A stretch of DNA of 64,000 bases from Marinomonas sp. UCMA 3892 (GCF_012726345.1 NZ_PTXN01000008.1:240589-304588); one strand, 5' to 3'. Shown: positions 1 to 10,908, numbered from the stretch's first letter. Translations and numbers: made by a program. The notes: generated from the sequence alone by a model not told the origin.

Positions 1-300
1 TACACTCCACACGTTGATACAGGCGATTACATCGTTGTTATTAACGCTGAGAAAATTCACGTTACTGGTAACAAAGCAGCTGCTAAACAATACTACCGCC
101 ATACTGGTTACCCAGGCGGCTTGCGTTCTATGAATTTCGAGAAGTTGATTGATCACGCTCCTGAGCGCGTTCTTGAAATCGCCGTAAAAGGTATGTTGCC
201 AAAAGGTCCATTGGGCCGTGCAATGCACAAGAAAATGAAAGTGTACGCTGGTACTGAGCATCCACATGCTGCTCAACAGCCTCAAGCCCTTAACATTTAA
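1..300 (+). CDS. rplM: 50S ribosomal protein L13, C-terminal part
   Basis: The first 99 codons are open from the window edge and end in TAA at 298-300. They read as the C-terminal two thirds of L13, an early-assembling large-subunit protein: [11 protein letters not shown], then [12 protein letters not shown], the [11 protein letters not shown] core and a C-terminal AQQPQALNI. The start codon lies upstream of the window. It is followed 14 bases later by rpsI, the usual rplM-rpsI operon. Confidence 0.97.
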   Translation, partial: YTPHVDTGDYIVVINAEKIHVTGNKAAAKQYYRHTGYPGGLRSMNFEKLIDHAPERVLEIAVKGMLPKGPLGRAMHKKMKVYAGTEHPHAAQQPQALNI

Positions 301-314
301 TACGGAAGATCATT

Positions 315-707
315 ATGTCAGCTACTCAATACTACGGTACAGGTCGTCGCAAAACGTCTACCGCTCGTGTTTTCCTAAAAGCCGGTTCTGGTAACCTAGT
401 TATCAATAACCGTTCAATTGATCAGTACTTCGGTCGTGAAACTGCTCGCATGGTTGTTCGTCAGCCTCTTGAGTTGGTTGATGCAACTGAGAAGTTTGAT
501 GTTTACATCACTGTTAAAGGTGGTGGTATTTCTGGTCAAGCTGGTGCGATCCGTCATGGTATCACTCGTGCATTGATGCAATACGATGAGACTCTACGTC
601 GTACTCTACGTTCTGCTGGATTCGTTACACGCGACTCTCGTGAAGTTGAACGTAAGAAAGTTGGTCTACGCAAAGCTCGTCGTCGTCCTCAGTTCTCTAA
701 GCGTTAA
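315..707 (+). CDS. rpsI: 30S ribosomal protein S9
   Basis: S9 (uS9) is a small-subunit head protein whose C-terminal tail reaches the P-site tRNA. At 130 residues it has full family length. It begins [20 protein letters not shown], the classic S9 opening, has the [15 protein letters not shown] centre, and ends in a basic [11 protein letters not shown], the tRNA-contacting tail. A GGAAGA ribosome site lies just upstream of ATG 315. It is the last gene of the rplM-rpsI operon, with a strong terminator about 20 bases after the stop. Confidence 0.98.
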   Translation: MSATQYYGTGRRKTSTARVFLKAGSGNLVINNRSIDQYFGRETARMVVRQPLELVDATEKFDVYITVKGGGISGQAGAIRHGITRALMQYDETLRRTLRSAGFVTRDSREVERKKVGLRKARRRPQFSKR

Positions 708-729
708 TATTCGCTTTGGAATTATTATT

Positions 730-765
730 AAAACGCTTGGTGTTTTCGCCAAGCGTTTTTTTTGC
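730..765 (+). terminator. Intrinsic terminator of rplM-rpsI
   Basis: The 10-base arms AAACGCTTGG (731-740) and CCAAGCGTTT (749-758) enclose an 8-base loop and run into a T tract. It ends the ribosomal protein operon. Confidence 0.93.
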
Positions 766-1106
766 TTGAAATAAAGTTAACTTTAGAATTCTTGCAACAA
801 AATGATTTTTCTAAGAAAAATTGTTTGAAAATAATGCTAGAATAGCCGAGCTTTGAAATTCATGGTTTCATAAGTGTGTTTTAATTTGCCGCGTGTTGCT
901 TGATAGCTAGGTTGAGGATGGTTCTCTACATAGAGCTCAGTGCTCAATTAAAGCCTTGTTTTATAAAAAAGGTGCGTGAGTAAAAATTCCATGAAAGATT
1001 TTCTGTGATGGCGAGATAGTGTAATATTTTTGTTACTTCGTCACCATATTATAGTTTGTTCCCTCCTTTGAAGGGGACGTAGATGTTTTCAATATAGGGG
1101 TTAGAC
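766..1106. other. Intergenic stretch upstream of sspA
   Basis: About 340 non-coding bases lie between the rpsI terminator and sspA. I see no convincing ORF, RNA or clear promoter hexamer pair, although the sspA promoter must lie here. Many aerobic gammaproteobacteria carry petABC (cytochrome bc1) at this position; here those genes are absent. Confidence 0.5.
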
Positions 1107-1739
1107 ATGGGTGTTATTGCAAAGCGCTCCTCAATGACGTTCTTTTCTGATGGAGAGGATCATTATAGCCATCGAGTTCGTATTGTATTGGCTGAGAAAG
1201 CCGTCACAGTGGACATCATAGATGTAGACCCGTTTAACAAGCCAGACGAGTTGGCGGATGTTAATCCATACAATGAGCTACCAGCTTTAGTCGATCGTGA
1301 TTTGGTTCTTTATGAGCCAAATGTCATGATGGAATACTTGGATGAACGTTTTCCACATCCTCCGTTGCTGCCTGTATATCCTGTTGCTCGTGCTGAAAGT
1401 CGCTTGTTTATGTATCGTATTCAGCGCGATTGGGCAAAGCTAGTTGATTTGATTCTTACTAGTAAGGACAAAGAAGCTGTTGCTAAAGCACAAAAAGAAT
1501 TGCGTGAAGGTTTGTTGAACGTTACTCCAATTTTTGAAGAAAAACCTTATTTCATGAGTGATGAGTTCACTATCGTGGATTGCTGTTTGGCTCCAATCTT
1601 GTGGCGTTTGCCTGTATTAGGGGTGGAAATTCCTAAAGACCAAGCAAGAGCGCTATACAAGTATATGGATTTGGTTTTTTCTCGTGAGTCTTTCCAAGAA
1701 AGTCTTTCTGAAGCTGAACAAGAAATGCGTTTAGACTGA
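1107..1739 (+). CDS. sspA: Stringent starvation protein A
   Basis: SspA is a glutathione S-transferase-fold protein without transferase activity that binds RNA polymerase and helps stress and acid-tolerance transcription. The 210 residues match the family from end to end: an N-terminal thioredoxin-like half ([19 protein letters not shown]), the conserved segment [20 protein letters not shown] at about residues 75-94, the helical half with [18 protein letters not shown], and the ending [14 protein letters not shown] sits six bases before ATG 1107. sspB follows, but a terminator hairpin lies between the two, so sspB expression may be partly uncoupled. Confidence 0.97.
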   Translation: MGVIAKRSSMTFFSDGEDHYSHRVRIVLAEKAVTVDIIDVDPFNKPDELADVNPYNELPALVDRDLVLYEPNVMMEYLDERFPHPPLLPVYPVARAESRLFMYRIQRDWAKLVDLILTSKDKEAVAKAQKELREGLLNVTPIFEEKPYFMSDEFTIVDCCLAPILWRLPVLGVEIPKDQARALYKYMDLVFSRESFQESLSEAEQEMRLD

Positions 1740-1770
1740 TCTGAGTTATGTCTCGGTTTGGTTGAGTTGT

Positions 1771-1800
1771 AAAAAGAGGAGCTTATGGCTCCTTTTTTTT
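1771..1800 (+). terminator. Terminator between sspA and sspB
   Basis: AAAAAGAGGAGC and GCTCCTTTTTTTT form a short hairpin (GC core 1778-1782 with 1788-1792) and an eight-T tail. It lies inside the presumed sspAB operon, so it probably attenuates sspB. Confidence 0.75.
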
Positions 1801-1828
1801 AACAAATATTTATTGGGTGGGAGACAAT

Positions 1829-2206
1829 ATGTTACCGAAAAGATCTTATTTATTAAATGCCGCTTATTCATGGGTTGCGGATAATGATATGACACCTTAC
1901 CTATTGGTAGATGCGAATCAAAAAGATGTCGTAGTGCCTACTGAATTCGTTAAAGATGGTCAGATCGTGCTAAATGTCAGTATGACTGCGGTACGACATT
2001 TGATTATGGATAAAGACGCAGTTTCGTTTGAGGCGCGTTTTAGCGGTAAGCCGATGCAGGTTTATGTACCTATGTGCGCTGCTCTTGCCTTATATGCGAA
2101 GGAAAATGGTGATGGTTTTGTTTTTCCAGACGAGGAGTTTTTTGATGAACCAACTCCAACCCCGCCAGAGCCTAAGAAAGGTTTCCAACTTAAAGTTGTG
2201 AAATAA
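1829..2206 (+). CDS. sspB: ClpXP protease specificity-enhancing factor SspB
   Basis: SspB tethers ssrA-tagged and some other substrates to ClpXP. The N-terminal substrate-binding domain is recognisable (PKRSYLLNAAYSWVADNDMTPYL, DGQIVLNVS, YVPMCAALALYAKENG). A proline/acid-rich linker (DEPTPTPPEP) leads to the C-terminal ClpX-binding module GFQLKVVK, which matches the LRVVK ending of E. coli SspB. ATG 1829 is chosen over an in-frame GTG at 1817 because GGGAG lies five bases before it and the E. coli protein aligns from there. The linker is short compared with the enterobacterial one. Confidence 0.95.
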   Translation: MLPKRSYLLNAAYSWVADNDMTPYLLVDANQKDVVVPTEFVKDGQIVLNVSMTAVRHLIMDKDAVSFEARFSGKPMQVYVPMCAALALYAKENGDGFVFPDEEFFDEPTPTPPEPKKGFQLKVVK

Positions 2207-2233
2207 AGAATGGATGATTACTTTTAGGTCATT

Positions 2234-2267
2234 AAAAAATAGCCGCTTTTAGAGCGGCTATTTTTTT
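2234..2267. terminator. Bidirectional terminator, sspB / diaA
   Basis: AAAAAATAGCCGCT and AGCGGCTATTTTTTT form a 13-bp stem between two convergent genes, with A and T tracts that make it work on both strands. Confidence 0.93.
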
Positions 2268-2291
2268 GATCTATACCTGATAAGAGCGTGT

Positions 2292-2885
2292 TTAATCTTC
2301 GTAGCCGAATAATTGGCGTTCGAGTAGGTCTACTAATATATGAATGACGCTAAGTTGGCATTCGTGCACTCTGGCTGTACCTAGAAGGTTGATTTTTATC
2401 TCCGTATCATCCTGAGAGGTCAGTGACGAGACGTTTTTGGCTTCTGGGCTGGTTAACGCGACTATACTCATTTTGCGTTCATGGGCCGCTTGAATGGCTT
2501 GAATGATAGGGGAGGTGTTGCCTCTGTTTGCAATAACAAACAAAATGTCACCCTGATTACCAAGTGCTGTAATTTGCTTGGAGAAGACGTCATGGTAGCT
2601 ATCGTTGTGAGTGATGGCCAAAAGGGCTGAGCCTTCACCGCTTAGGTTGATCGCTGGTAGGCCAGGGCGCTCTCTGTCCATTCGATCTAGCATTAGGGTG
2701 CTGAAGTATTGAGCTAGATGGGAACCTGTACTGTTGCCAATGCAAATAACTTTCCCGCCAGAAGCAATGCTTGAAAAAATCACTTTTGCAGCATGTTCAA
2801 TATAAGGAGGTAAACTTTCCAGAGCTTGTTGTTGTGCTTCAAAACTCTGGGCAAATTGTGTGTAGATTGCTTCTTGAAAATCCAT
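2292..2885 (-). CDS. diaA: DnaA initiator-associating SIS-domain protein DiaA
   Basis: This is a sugar-isomerase (SIS) domain protein of 197 residues. In E. coli, DiaA binds DnaA and helps its ordered assembly at oriC; close relatives are GmhA phosphoheptose isomerases. Visible features are the SIS phosphosugar loop GNSTGSHLAQYF (about 50-61), ERPGLPAINLS, an ALGNQGDILFVIANRGNTSP block and HECQLSVIHILVDLLE near the C-terminus. The yraN-diaA neighbourhood under lpoA favours DiaA over GmhA. It starts 5 bases after yraN and is last in the lpoA-yraN-diaA operon. Confidence 0.88.
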   Translation of the reverse strand: MDFQEAIYTQFAQSFEAQQQALESLPPYIEHAAKVIFSSIASGGKVICIGNSTGSHLAQYFSTLMLDRMDRERPGLPAINLSGEGSALLAITHNDSYHDVFSKQITALGNQGDILFVIANRGNTSPIIQAIQAAHERKMSIVALTSPEAKNVSSLTSQDDTEIKINLLGTARVHECQLSVIHILVDLLERQLFGYED

Positions 2886-2890
2886 AGTGA

Positions 2891-3274
2891 TTAAAATACT
2901 GCTTTAAGCCAAGTTAAATGTTGAGAGTCTATTTTTTCGTCAAATAGTATCGCATCGAAGCGACTTGAGTTGTTTACTTTATTATTCTTTTGCAGCCATA
3001 AAGCCGCGCTGTTACGTACTTTTTTAAGCTTTGATTGTCCAAGGCTTTCAGCGGCATTGCCATGAGTGTTGTTAGCTCGAAAGCGAACCTCTACAAAAAC
3101 ATAGGTGTTTTGATCTAAAAAAATTAAATCAATTTCTCCGATACGGCAGAAGAAGTTTCGCTCTACAAATCGAAGCCCTTGCTTCCGCAAAAAGGCTTCG
3201 GCAGCTTGCTCTGCTTTGTCGCCGTTATTTTTCGGTGCCTTCTTTCTGTTTAAAAAACTGGTAACTGGTCGCAT
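2891..3274 (-). CDS. yraN: UPF0102 nuclease-like protein YraN
   Basis: This UPF0102 family protein has a restriction-endonuclease-like fold and no settled function. The signature is present: GDKAEQAAEAFLRKQGL, FFCRIGEIDLIF, YVFVEVRFR with the G/E/D...EV residues of a PD-(D/E)XK core, then LKKVRNSAALWL. The 127 residues equal the usual length. AAGGAAA sits before ATG 3274. The start lies 50 bases inside the upstream lpoA gene, which implies translational coupling. Confidence 0.9.
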   Translation of the reverse strand: MRPVTSFLNRKKAPKNNGDKAEQAAEAFLRKQGLRFVERNFFCRIGEIDLIFLDQNTYVFVEVRFRANNTHGNAAESLGQSKLKKVRNSAALWLQKNNKVNNSSRFDAILFDEKIDSQHLTWLKAVF

Positions 3275-5078
3275 ATACCAAATTTCCTTTTCGGTAAGTC
3301 ATGATCTCAGGTCTTTTATGAAATATGCCATTCTCATCCATGGTGATAATGCCGGTATTTGCAGAAATTTTAGTGCTCGGAAGTAGGGTGAATAGTTGGT
3401 ATTTGCTTGCTAGTAAATACGAGTCAGCACCTAAGGCTTGTAGTCTGCGCAAAATGTTTGAGTTTTGATTTTTAGGCAAAGCATCTAACGATGTATTGTT
3501 TGGTGTAAGAGCAGGAGCTTCTGTGAACAGTATGCGCTCAATATCTTCAGGTTTGGTTGACCTTTCAGGGGCGCTGTCATTTAGAGTACTGCTAGCAAGC
3601 ATTGGTATCTTGTCAGCGAAGTAAAAATCTAAAAGAGGCCTGATTTGTTTAGCGTCATTGAGTTTGCCAATGTAATAGACGTAATCTAGGTCTTCGCGAG
3701 ATCTTGCGATGCTATCTACACTTGTGCCGATCCATTTTTCAACTGATCTTTTGCGGGCATAACTCTCATTAATCAAAAGCAATTTCTGAATCGCATCTTG
3801 TCTGCCTTTTGGTGTGTTGGCATAAGACTGATTCGAAGTGATAGTGATATTATCTTTCGCTGCTGCGGCACGGAACTCATCACTTTGTTTGAGTGCCCAT
3901 GTGTCCTGAGTGCTCAGGATCGCCGCTCTCGTTGCGCCCTCTTGCTTAGCGAACGTGATCAGCTCATGTATTTCATCTTCTGCGTTTAAGGAGAAGTGAT
4001 AAAGATTTTTTGGGTGTTGATTGATGTCCAGCTGATTTAGCGCGATCACTGGGTAAGGTAGGTCTAAGCGACTGACCTGAGCAACATTGTTTTTTTGTAA
4101 TGGGCCAATAATGACATCGGGTTGTTGTGCATTTGCGGCGGCAAGTGCTTCACTAATGTTTGAGTAGTCATCAATATTAACAATACTAACTTGTGGTCTA
4201 GCTTCTTTTTGGTTGTAAAAAGAGGCAAAAAAGCCATCTACAATAGCTTGAGATGCACGTTCTAATTTGCCGCTCATTGGTAACATCAAGACGATTTTCT
4301 TCGGTGCCATCTGTTCAACCGATGACATAATCTCGAAATCTTGCGGTGGCGAGAGTGCTGCGGGGTGACTTGGGTTTTCAATCTGCCAATTTTTGAACAT
4401 CTTAAGTTGCTGTTCGATAGACAGCGATTGATCTCTTAAAATGCTGCTGATAGTCAGCCAGCCATTCAGTAAGGGATTTTGCAGTTGGTATAATTCATCA
4501 ATTTCATTTTGCGTTAAATTTTGAATAGCCAACCACAATTTTGCTTGGTTTTCTTCTCCTTCATAAAGAGGAAGGTTGTAGGCCAAATCCATTCGTAGAT
4601 TTACGACTTCAAGCCAATTGCCAAAGTATTCAAGAATCGACGCTTTTGTTTCTTTCAATCGATTCTGATTGTCAGGATGGCTTGCTGCAGGCAGTTTGTC
4701 GGCTTTTTCGAGGTAAGCTAAAGCGTCGGTGGAATTATCCAAATTTGAAGAGGCTAAAGCGGCAAGTAAATAGGCTTCAAATTGAATTGACGATGTTGTA
4801 GCTAACACCTTACTTTCTAATGCATCAATGGTTTGTTGATACTCGCCTTGTGCATAGAAGTTTTTTGCTGCGTTGTAGGCATCCGCTAACTCCTTTGAAA
4901 CATCCGATGTTTTAATTGGATGGTAGATGCTAGGTGGCAAGGTTCTTTCTTGCGAGCTGCTACTGGCGTTTTGTACCCGGTTTTGAGACTGATCCATATT
5001 TAAATTCATGGAATTACAGGCGCTTAGCAGAAAAGAGCAAAGAGTTAATGATATGATGCGGTAATTAATTAGGCTCAT
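3225..5078 (-). CDS. lpoA: LpoA/LppC outer-membrane lipoprotein, activator of PBP1A
   Basis: LpoA is an outer-membrane lipoprotein that reaches across the periplasm to stimulate PBP1A. ATG 5078 gives a lipoprotein signal with lipobox LLSAC and acylated Cys21; the longer upstream frame would ruin it. The N-terminal half is TPR-like and helical (AYNAAKNFYAQGEYQQTIDAL and following). The C-terminal half resembles a periplasmic binding protein (KKIVLMLPMSGKLERASQAI, DVIIGPLQKNNV, RAAILS). At 617 residues it has normal length. It diverges from rsmI with only 32 bases between the start codons, and heads the lpoA-yraN-diaA operon. Confidence 0.92.
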   Translation of the reverse strand: MSLINYRIISLTLCSFLLSACNSMNLNMDQSQNRVQNASSSSQERTLPPSIYHPIKTSDVSKELADAYNAAKNFYAQGEYQQTIDALESKVLATTSSIQFEAYLLAALASSNLDNSTDALAYLEKADKLPAASHPDNQNRLKETKASILEYFGNWLEVVNLRMDLAYNLPLYEGEENQAKLWLAIQNLTQNEIDELYQLQNPLLNGWLTISSILRDQSLSIEQQLKMFKNWQIENPSHPAALSPPQDFEIMSSVEQMAPKKIVLMLPMSGKLERASQAIVDGFFASFYNQKEARPQVSIVNIDDYSNISEALAAANAQQPDVIIGPLQKNNVAQVSRLDLPYPVIALNQLDINQHPKNLYHFSLNAEDEIHELITFAKQEGATRAAILSTQDTWALKQSDEFRAAAAKDNITITSNQSYANTPKGRQDAIQKLLLINESYARKRSVEKWIGTSVDSIARSREDLDYVYYIGKLNDAKQIRPLLDFYFADKIPMLASSTLNDSAPERSTKPEDIERILFTEAPALTPNNTSLDALPKNQNSNILRRLQALGADSYLLASKYQLFTLLPSTKISANTGIITMDENGIFHKRPEIMTYRKGNLVYATSYQFFKQKEGTEK

Positions 5079-5110
5079 AAGCTTACAAAATGACAAATAA
5101 AAGAGGTCAC

Positions 5111-5971
5111 ATGGTACCACATAGTTCTGATGATGCGAGAGGGTCGCTATACATAGTTGCCACCCCAATTGGTAATCTAGATGATTTCAGTAAAAGAGCC
5201 GAACAAACTTTACGTGATGTAGACTATATTGCAGCGGAAGACACGCGACACACTCGACGTTTACTTAATCATTTTGCCATTGAAGCCAAACTTTTTTCCA
5301 TTCACGACCATAATGAAAAAGACAAAGCAGACTATGTCGCGAGCTTATTGGACGAAGGGAAGAATGTTGCTTTAGTGTCTGATGCTGGAACGCCGCTAAT
5401 TTCTGACCCTGGCTATCATGTTGTGCATGCATTGCGAGAAAAAGGCCATAAAGTTTTGCCGATTCCAGGGGCTTGTGCATTGATTGCTGCTTTGTGTGCC
5501 TCTGGTTTACCAACGGATCAATTCTTTTTTGCTGGGTTTGTACCTGCAAAATCCAAAGGGCGTTGCGATTTGTTTGAGTCATGGAAAAAGCAAACGGGCA
5601 CAGTGGTATTTTACGAATCCACACACCGTGTTTATGATTCGATTACAGACGTGCAAAAAGTCTATGGTGAAGATGCGCAATTGGTATTGGCTCGTGAAGT
5701 AACGAAAACATTCGAGACTTTCTTATCTGGTACGGCATCTGAAATTCTTGCCAAGTTCGATGCGGATGCCAATCAATTGCGTGGTGAATTCGTCGTTATG
5801 CTGAGTTTTACCCAAGAAAGTGGTAACGAAGCAGAATTAGAAGCCAAGCGTATTTTGACTATATTGCTAGAAGACTTACCAGTTAAGCAAGCGGCAGCTA
5901 TGGCAGCTAAATTAACCGGTGAGAAGAAAAACTACCTTTATAAAATGGCGCTTGAAATGCAAGGGGAATAG
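5111..5971 (+). CDS. rsmI: 16S rRNA (cytidine(1402)-2'-O)-methyltransferase
   Basis: RsmI methylates the 2'-O of C1402 in the decoding centre of 16S rRNA using SAM (tetrapyrrole-methylase fold). Signature segments are GSLYIVATPIGNL, IAAEDTRHTRRLL, LFSIHDHNE, LVSDAGTPLISDPGYH, VLPIPGACALI, the FFAGFVPAKSKGR block and FYESTHRV. ATG 5111 is chosen over ATG 5090 because AGAGG lies six bases before it and E. coli RsmI aligns from there; this gives 286 residues. It is divergent from lpoA, the common arrangement. Confidence 0.96.
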   Translation: MVPHSSDDARGSLYIVATPIGNLDDFSKRAEQTLRDVDYIAAEDTRHTRRLLNHFAIEAKLFSIHDHNEKDKADYVASLLDEGKNVALVSDAGTPLISDPGYHVVHALREKGHKVLPIPGACALIAALCASGLPTDQFFFAGFVPAKSKGRCDLFESWKKQTGTVVFYESTHRVYDSITDVQKVYGEDAQLVLAREVTKTFETFLSGTASEILAKFDADANQLRGEFVVMLSFTQESGNEAELEAKRILTILLEDLPVKQAAAMAAKLTGEKKNYLYKMALEMQGE

Positions 5972-5991
5972 GTTTTGCCTCTTGTCTCTGA

Positions 5992-6020
5992 TAAACACCC
6001 ATATAAAAGGTGGGTGTTTA
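5992..6020 (+). terminator. Hairpin after rsmI
   Basis: TAAACACCCA (5992-6001) and TGGGTGTTTA (6011-6020) are perfect 10-base arms. There is no proper T tract after it, so termination is uncertain. The right arm overlaps the -35 box of the thiamin promoter. Confidence 0.55.
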
Positions 6021-6044
6021 CATTCCGATAAGACTGAGTATACT
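6017..6044 (+). promoter_or_regulatory. Sigma-70 promoter of the thi operon
   Basis: A -35 TTTACA (6017-6022) and a -10 TATACT (6039-6044) are spaced by 16 bases, each matching five of six consensus positions. The predicted start near 6051 falls at the 5' end of the TPP aptamer, which strongly supports the assignment. Confidence 0.8.
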
Positions 6045-6051
6045 CAGCCCT

Positions 6052-6142
6052 ACTTGTCGGAGTGCCATTTGGCTGAGATCGCATAATTAAATGCGGGATC
6101 CGCAGAACCTGATCGGGCTAATACCCGCGTAGGAAACAAGAA
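6052..6142 (+). ncRNA. TPP riboswitch (THI element)
   Basis: This is a thiamin pyrophosphate aptamer in the thiC leader. The conserved blocks are in order: the 5' stem strand TTGTCGGAGTGCC, GGCTGAGA at 6071, GCGGGATCCGCAGAACCTGAT, then GGGCTAATACCCGCGTAGGAAACAAG closing the P1 stem. CTGAGA and ACCTGAT are the TPP-contacting core. It lies about 190 bases before thiC and should switch off the whole operon when TPP is plentiful. Confidence 0.97.
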
Positions 6143-6160
6143 AGTATCTATTTTTCTTTT

Positions 6161-6201
6161 CTGCATCGAATGAACTCCTGATTTTTATAGAATCGATGCA
6201 G
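6161..6201 (+). promoter_or_regulatory. Hairpin in the thiC leader, candidate expression platform
   Basis: CTGCATCGA (6161-6169) and TCGATGCAG (6193-6201) are perfect arms 23 bases apart, downstream of the TPP aptamer. There is no T tract after the stem, so it does not look like an intrinsic terminator. It may be part of the switching structure or a Rho-related element. Confidence 0.5.
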
Positions 6202-6282
6202 CCATATCCTCTAAAGCATCTTTGCTACTAAAATTCAGGGTTCACGTTTTGCAATTAACGCCAGTAGTGCGTTTGCTTGTAA

Positions 6283-8376
<2,094 letters not shown>

Positions 8377-8391
8377 GTGAAAGGAGGATTT

Positions 8392-9933
8392 ATGTCTATA
8401 AAACCTCCTGTTGTCTGGTGCGTGGGTGGGTCGGATTCGTCCGCCCATGCAGGACTTCAAGCGGATTTGCGTACAGGGCAGGATTTACGCTGTCATGTGC
8501 AAACCATTGTCACTTGCATCACAGCGCAAAACTCCAAAGAAGTGCGCTCTGTTGAACCAGTTTCTCTGGCTATGTTTGATGAGCAATGGCAAACCTTGCT
8601 CGACGACGTACCACCAGATGCTATTAAAGTGAGCTTGCTACCATCTATTGAGATAGCAAAAGCCTGCTCGATTTGGTTGAGACGGATTAAGGCGGACTTT
8701 CCTAATGTATTGGTCGTCTTTGATCCTGTTATGGCGGCTAGCAGCGAGTCTGGAAATCGGCTGCAGCAAGACTCAGTCGGAGCATCTTTATTAGGATCGT
8801 TGCTGCCTTATATCGATGTGATCACACCCAATTCGATAGAGTTTAAGCGGTTGACAGGTTTATCTGATCAGCAACCAGCGGTTGATATACAAAGTCAATT
8901 GGCCGTGTATTTATCGTCGTCAAAGTGTGCTTGGTTACTAAAAGCCGGGCACTCTGATTCAGAGCAAGCAACAGACTGGCTGTTGGATCAGGATTCTATT
9001 GTTGGTTTCGCATACAAAAGACTTTCCGTTCACAATACTCGAGGCACAGGTTGTACCTTGTCGACGGCACTGGCGAGCTTTATTGCTCATGGTTATGATC
9101 TTTTAGATGCCATGACGATGGCAAAGGCTTACATAACTGGCGCATTAAAAACTGGTGTGAAAATTGGTGAAGGGGCGGGGCCGCTAGGTCGCCCTGGTTG
9201 GCCGTTGCAAATTGAAAATCTACCGGCGATTGTCTCGCCGTATAAGCTGTCGACTGTCACGCAGGCGCCGATGCATCAATCTTTTGCCAAGATGGATCTC
9301 GATAAAATGGGCTTGTATCCAGTAGTGGATTCCATTGCTTGGTTGAAATTAGTACTCAAGCAAGGTGTGAAGCTTGCCCAGTTGCGTATCAAAGACCCTG
9401 ATGATGCCGATCTAGCAAGTAAAATTCAGCAGGCTATTGCCTTGGGCAAGGAGTATGAAGCTCAAGTATTTATCAATGATTATTGGCAAGAGGCGATTCG
9501 CTTCGGCGCCTATGGTGTGCATCTTGGTCAGGAAGATTTAGATGTGGCAGATTTAGCGCAAATGCAAGCGGCTGGCTTGCGGCTTGGCATCAGTACTCAC
9601 GGTTACTATGAAATTGCCCGCGCTCAATCTATTCAGCCAAGTTACATCGCGTTAGGGCATATCTTCCCCACGCAAACCAAAGATATGCCATCCCAACCGC
9701 AAGGTCTTAAACGACTTAGTCACTATGCCACCTTATTAAAAGGTGTGTATCCAACGGTGGCAATTGGTGGCATTAATGCCGAACGTCTTCCAGCTGTTGC
9801 TCAAACGGGTGTTGATAGTGTCGCCTTGGTGACAGCCATTACCAAAGCGGCTGAGCCAGAAGCCGCGACTCGATCACTTATTTGCTTGTTTGAAAAGCAC
9901 TCGAATACTCAAAGAAATACAGGGGGCAAGTAA
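8392..9933 (+). CDS. thiDE: Bifunctional HMP-P kinase / thiamin-phosphate synthase (ThiD-ThiE fusion)
   Basis: The N-terminal half, to about residue 265, is ThiD: GGSDSSAHAGLQADLRTG, VFDPVMAASSES, ITPNSIEFKRLTG and the anion-hole loop NTRGTGCTLSTALA. It phosphorylates HMP and HMP-P. The C-terminal half, from about residue 300, is ThiE: MGLYPVVDSIAWL, QLRIKD, VFINDYWQEAIRFGAYGVHL, ALGHIFPTQTKDM and VAIGGI. It joins HMP-PP to the thiazole phosphate. Each half appears to keep its active-site signatures. AAAGGAGGA lies just before ATG 8392, better than the in-frame GTG at 8377. Its stop overlaps thiS by one base. Confidence 0.96.
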   Translation: MSIKPPVVWCVGGSDSSAHAGLQADLRTGQDLRCHVQTIVTCITAQNSKEVRSVEPVSLAMFDEQWQTLLDDVPPDAIKVSLLPSIEIAKACSIWLRRIKADFPNVLVVFDPVMAASSESGNRLQQDSVGASLLGSLLPYIDVITPNSIEFKRLTGLSDQQPAVDIQSQLAVYLSSSKCAWLLKAGHSDSEQATDWLLDQDSIVGFAYKRLSVHNTRGTGCTLSTALASFIAHGYDLLDAMTMAKAYITGALKTGVKIGEGAGPLGRPGWPLQIENLPAIVSPYKLSTVTQAPMHQSFAKMDLDKMGLYPVVDSIAWLKLVLKQGVKLAQLRIKDPDDADLASKIQQAIALGKEYEAQVFINDYWQEAIRFGAYGVHLGQEDLDVADLAQMQAAGLRLGISTHGYYEIARAQSIQPSYIALGHIFPTQTKDMPSQPQGLKRLSHYATLLKGVYPTVAIGGINAERLPAVAQTGVDSVALVTAITKAAEPEAATRSLICLFEKHSNTQRNTGGK

Positions 9934-10130
9934 TGAAAATTATGTTGAACGATGTGCCTCATGAATTTTCAGGGAAAACTCTCCAGGACTTGCTCATTCA
10001 ATTAGACAAGAGCGAACAAGGCATTGCTATTGCGATAAATCAGCAAGTGGTACCAAAGAGTTTGTGGACTAGTACCAAGTTGAATGAGCAAAGTCAGGTG
10101 TTTATTTTTGAATCTATTGCTGGGGGTTAA
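9933..10130 (+). CDS. thiS: Sulfur carrier protein ThiS
   Basis: This 65-residue ubiquitin-like sulfur carrier ends in the required Gly-Gly (ESIAGG). ThiF normally adenylates that end and it then becomes a thiocarboxylate donating sulfur to the thiazole. The beta-grasp pattern is visible in [12 protein letters not shown] and [11 protein letters not shown]. It overlaps thiDE by one base (TAATG) and precedes thiG by one base. No thiF lies nearby, so the adenylation must come from a gene outside the window. Confidence 0.95.
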   Translation: MKIMLNDVPHEFSGKTLQDLLIQLDKSEQGIAIAINQQVVPKSLWTSTKLNEQSQVFIFESIAGG

Positions 10131-10131
10131 T

Positions 10132-10908
10132 ATGTCGTCTTTATTTATTGCAGGACATGAATTTCATTCGAGACTTTTTACTGGTACAGGGAAATACGCT
10201 AGTGCCGACGCTATGATGGACTCGCTAACCGCTAGTGAAAGTGAGCTGGTGACCTTGTCATTACGTCGTATGGATTTAAAAAATCAAACGGATAACATTC
10301 TTAAGCCATTACAACAGCAGAGAATTAAGCTCTTGCCAAATACGTCTGGTGCTCGTACCGCAAAAGAAGCAGTTTTCGCCGCTGAACTAGCCAGAGAGGC
10401 ATTGGAAACTAACTGGGTGAAGCTAGAAATTCATCCTGATCCGCGTTACTTGATGCCCGATGGTATGGAAACCTTGTTGGCTGCCGAAGAGTTGATCAAA
10501 AAAGGTTTTGTGGTCATGCCTTATGTCCATGCTGATCCTGTGCTTTGTAAACGATTAGAAGAAGTAGGGTGTCAGTGTGTGATGCCGCTTGGGTCGCCGA
10601 TTGGATCGAATATGGGGTTGGCAAGTCGTCCATTTTTGGAAATTATTATCGAGCAAAGTACTGTGCCTGTGATTATTGATGCGGGTATTGGTGCGCCATC
10701 TGATGCAGCATTGGCGCTAGAAATAGGTGCTGACGCGGTATTGGTGAATACCGCTATGGCGGTTGCTAGACAGCCTGCAAAGATGGGTAAAGCCTTTCGT
10801 CTTGCAGTAGAAGCGGGGCGAATGGCGTATGAGTCCGGTTTGGGGGAAAGGCGAGTGCAGGCTCAAGCAACGAGTCCATTGACTGATTTTCTCGGGGCAT
10901 TGTCATGA
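10132..10908 (+). CDS. thiG: Thiazole synthase ThiG
   Basis: ThiG condenses DXP, dehydroglycine and ThiS-thiocarboxylate into the thiazole phosphate. It is a TIM barrel with the signatures [73 protein letters not shown] and [15 protein letters not shown] 10132 is chosen because it comes directly after the thiS stop and gives 258 residues, the family length; the same frame runs upstream into thiS. It overlaps thiH by four bases (ATGA). Confidence 0.97.
   Translation: MSSLFIAGHEFHSRLFTGTGKYASADAMMDSLTASESELVTLSLRRMDLKNQTDNILKPLQQQRIKLLPNTSGARTAKEAVFAAELAREALETNWVKLEIHPDPRYLMPDGMETLLAAEELIKKGFVVMPYVHADPVLCKRLEEVGCQCVMPLGSPIGSNMGLASRPFLEIIIEQSTVPVIIDAGIGAPSDAALALEIGADAVLVNTAMAVARQPAKMGKAFRLAVEAGRMAYESGLGERRVQAQATSPLTDFLGALS

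Noticed and set aside
586..774. A 62-codon frame overlapping the end of rpsI
   Set aside because: It runs through rpsI and its terminator in another frame, with no ribosome site and no protein character; a shadow frame.
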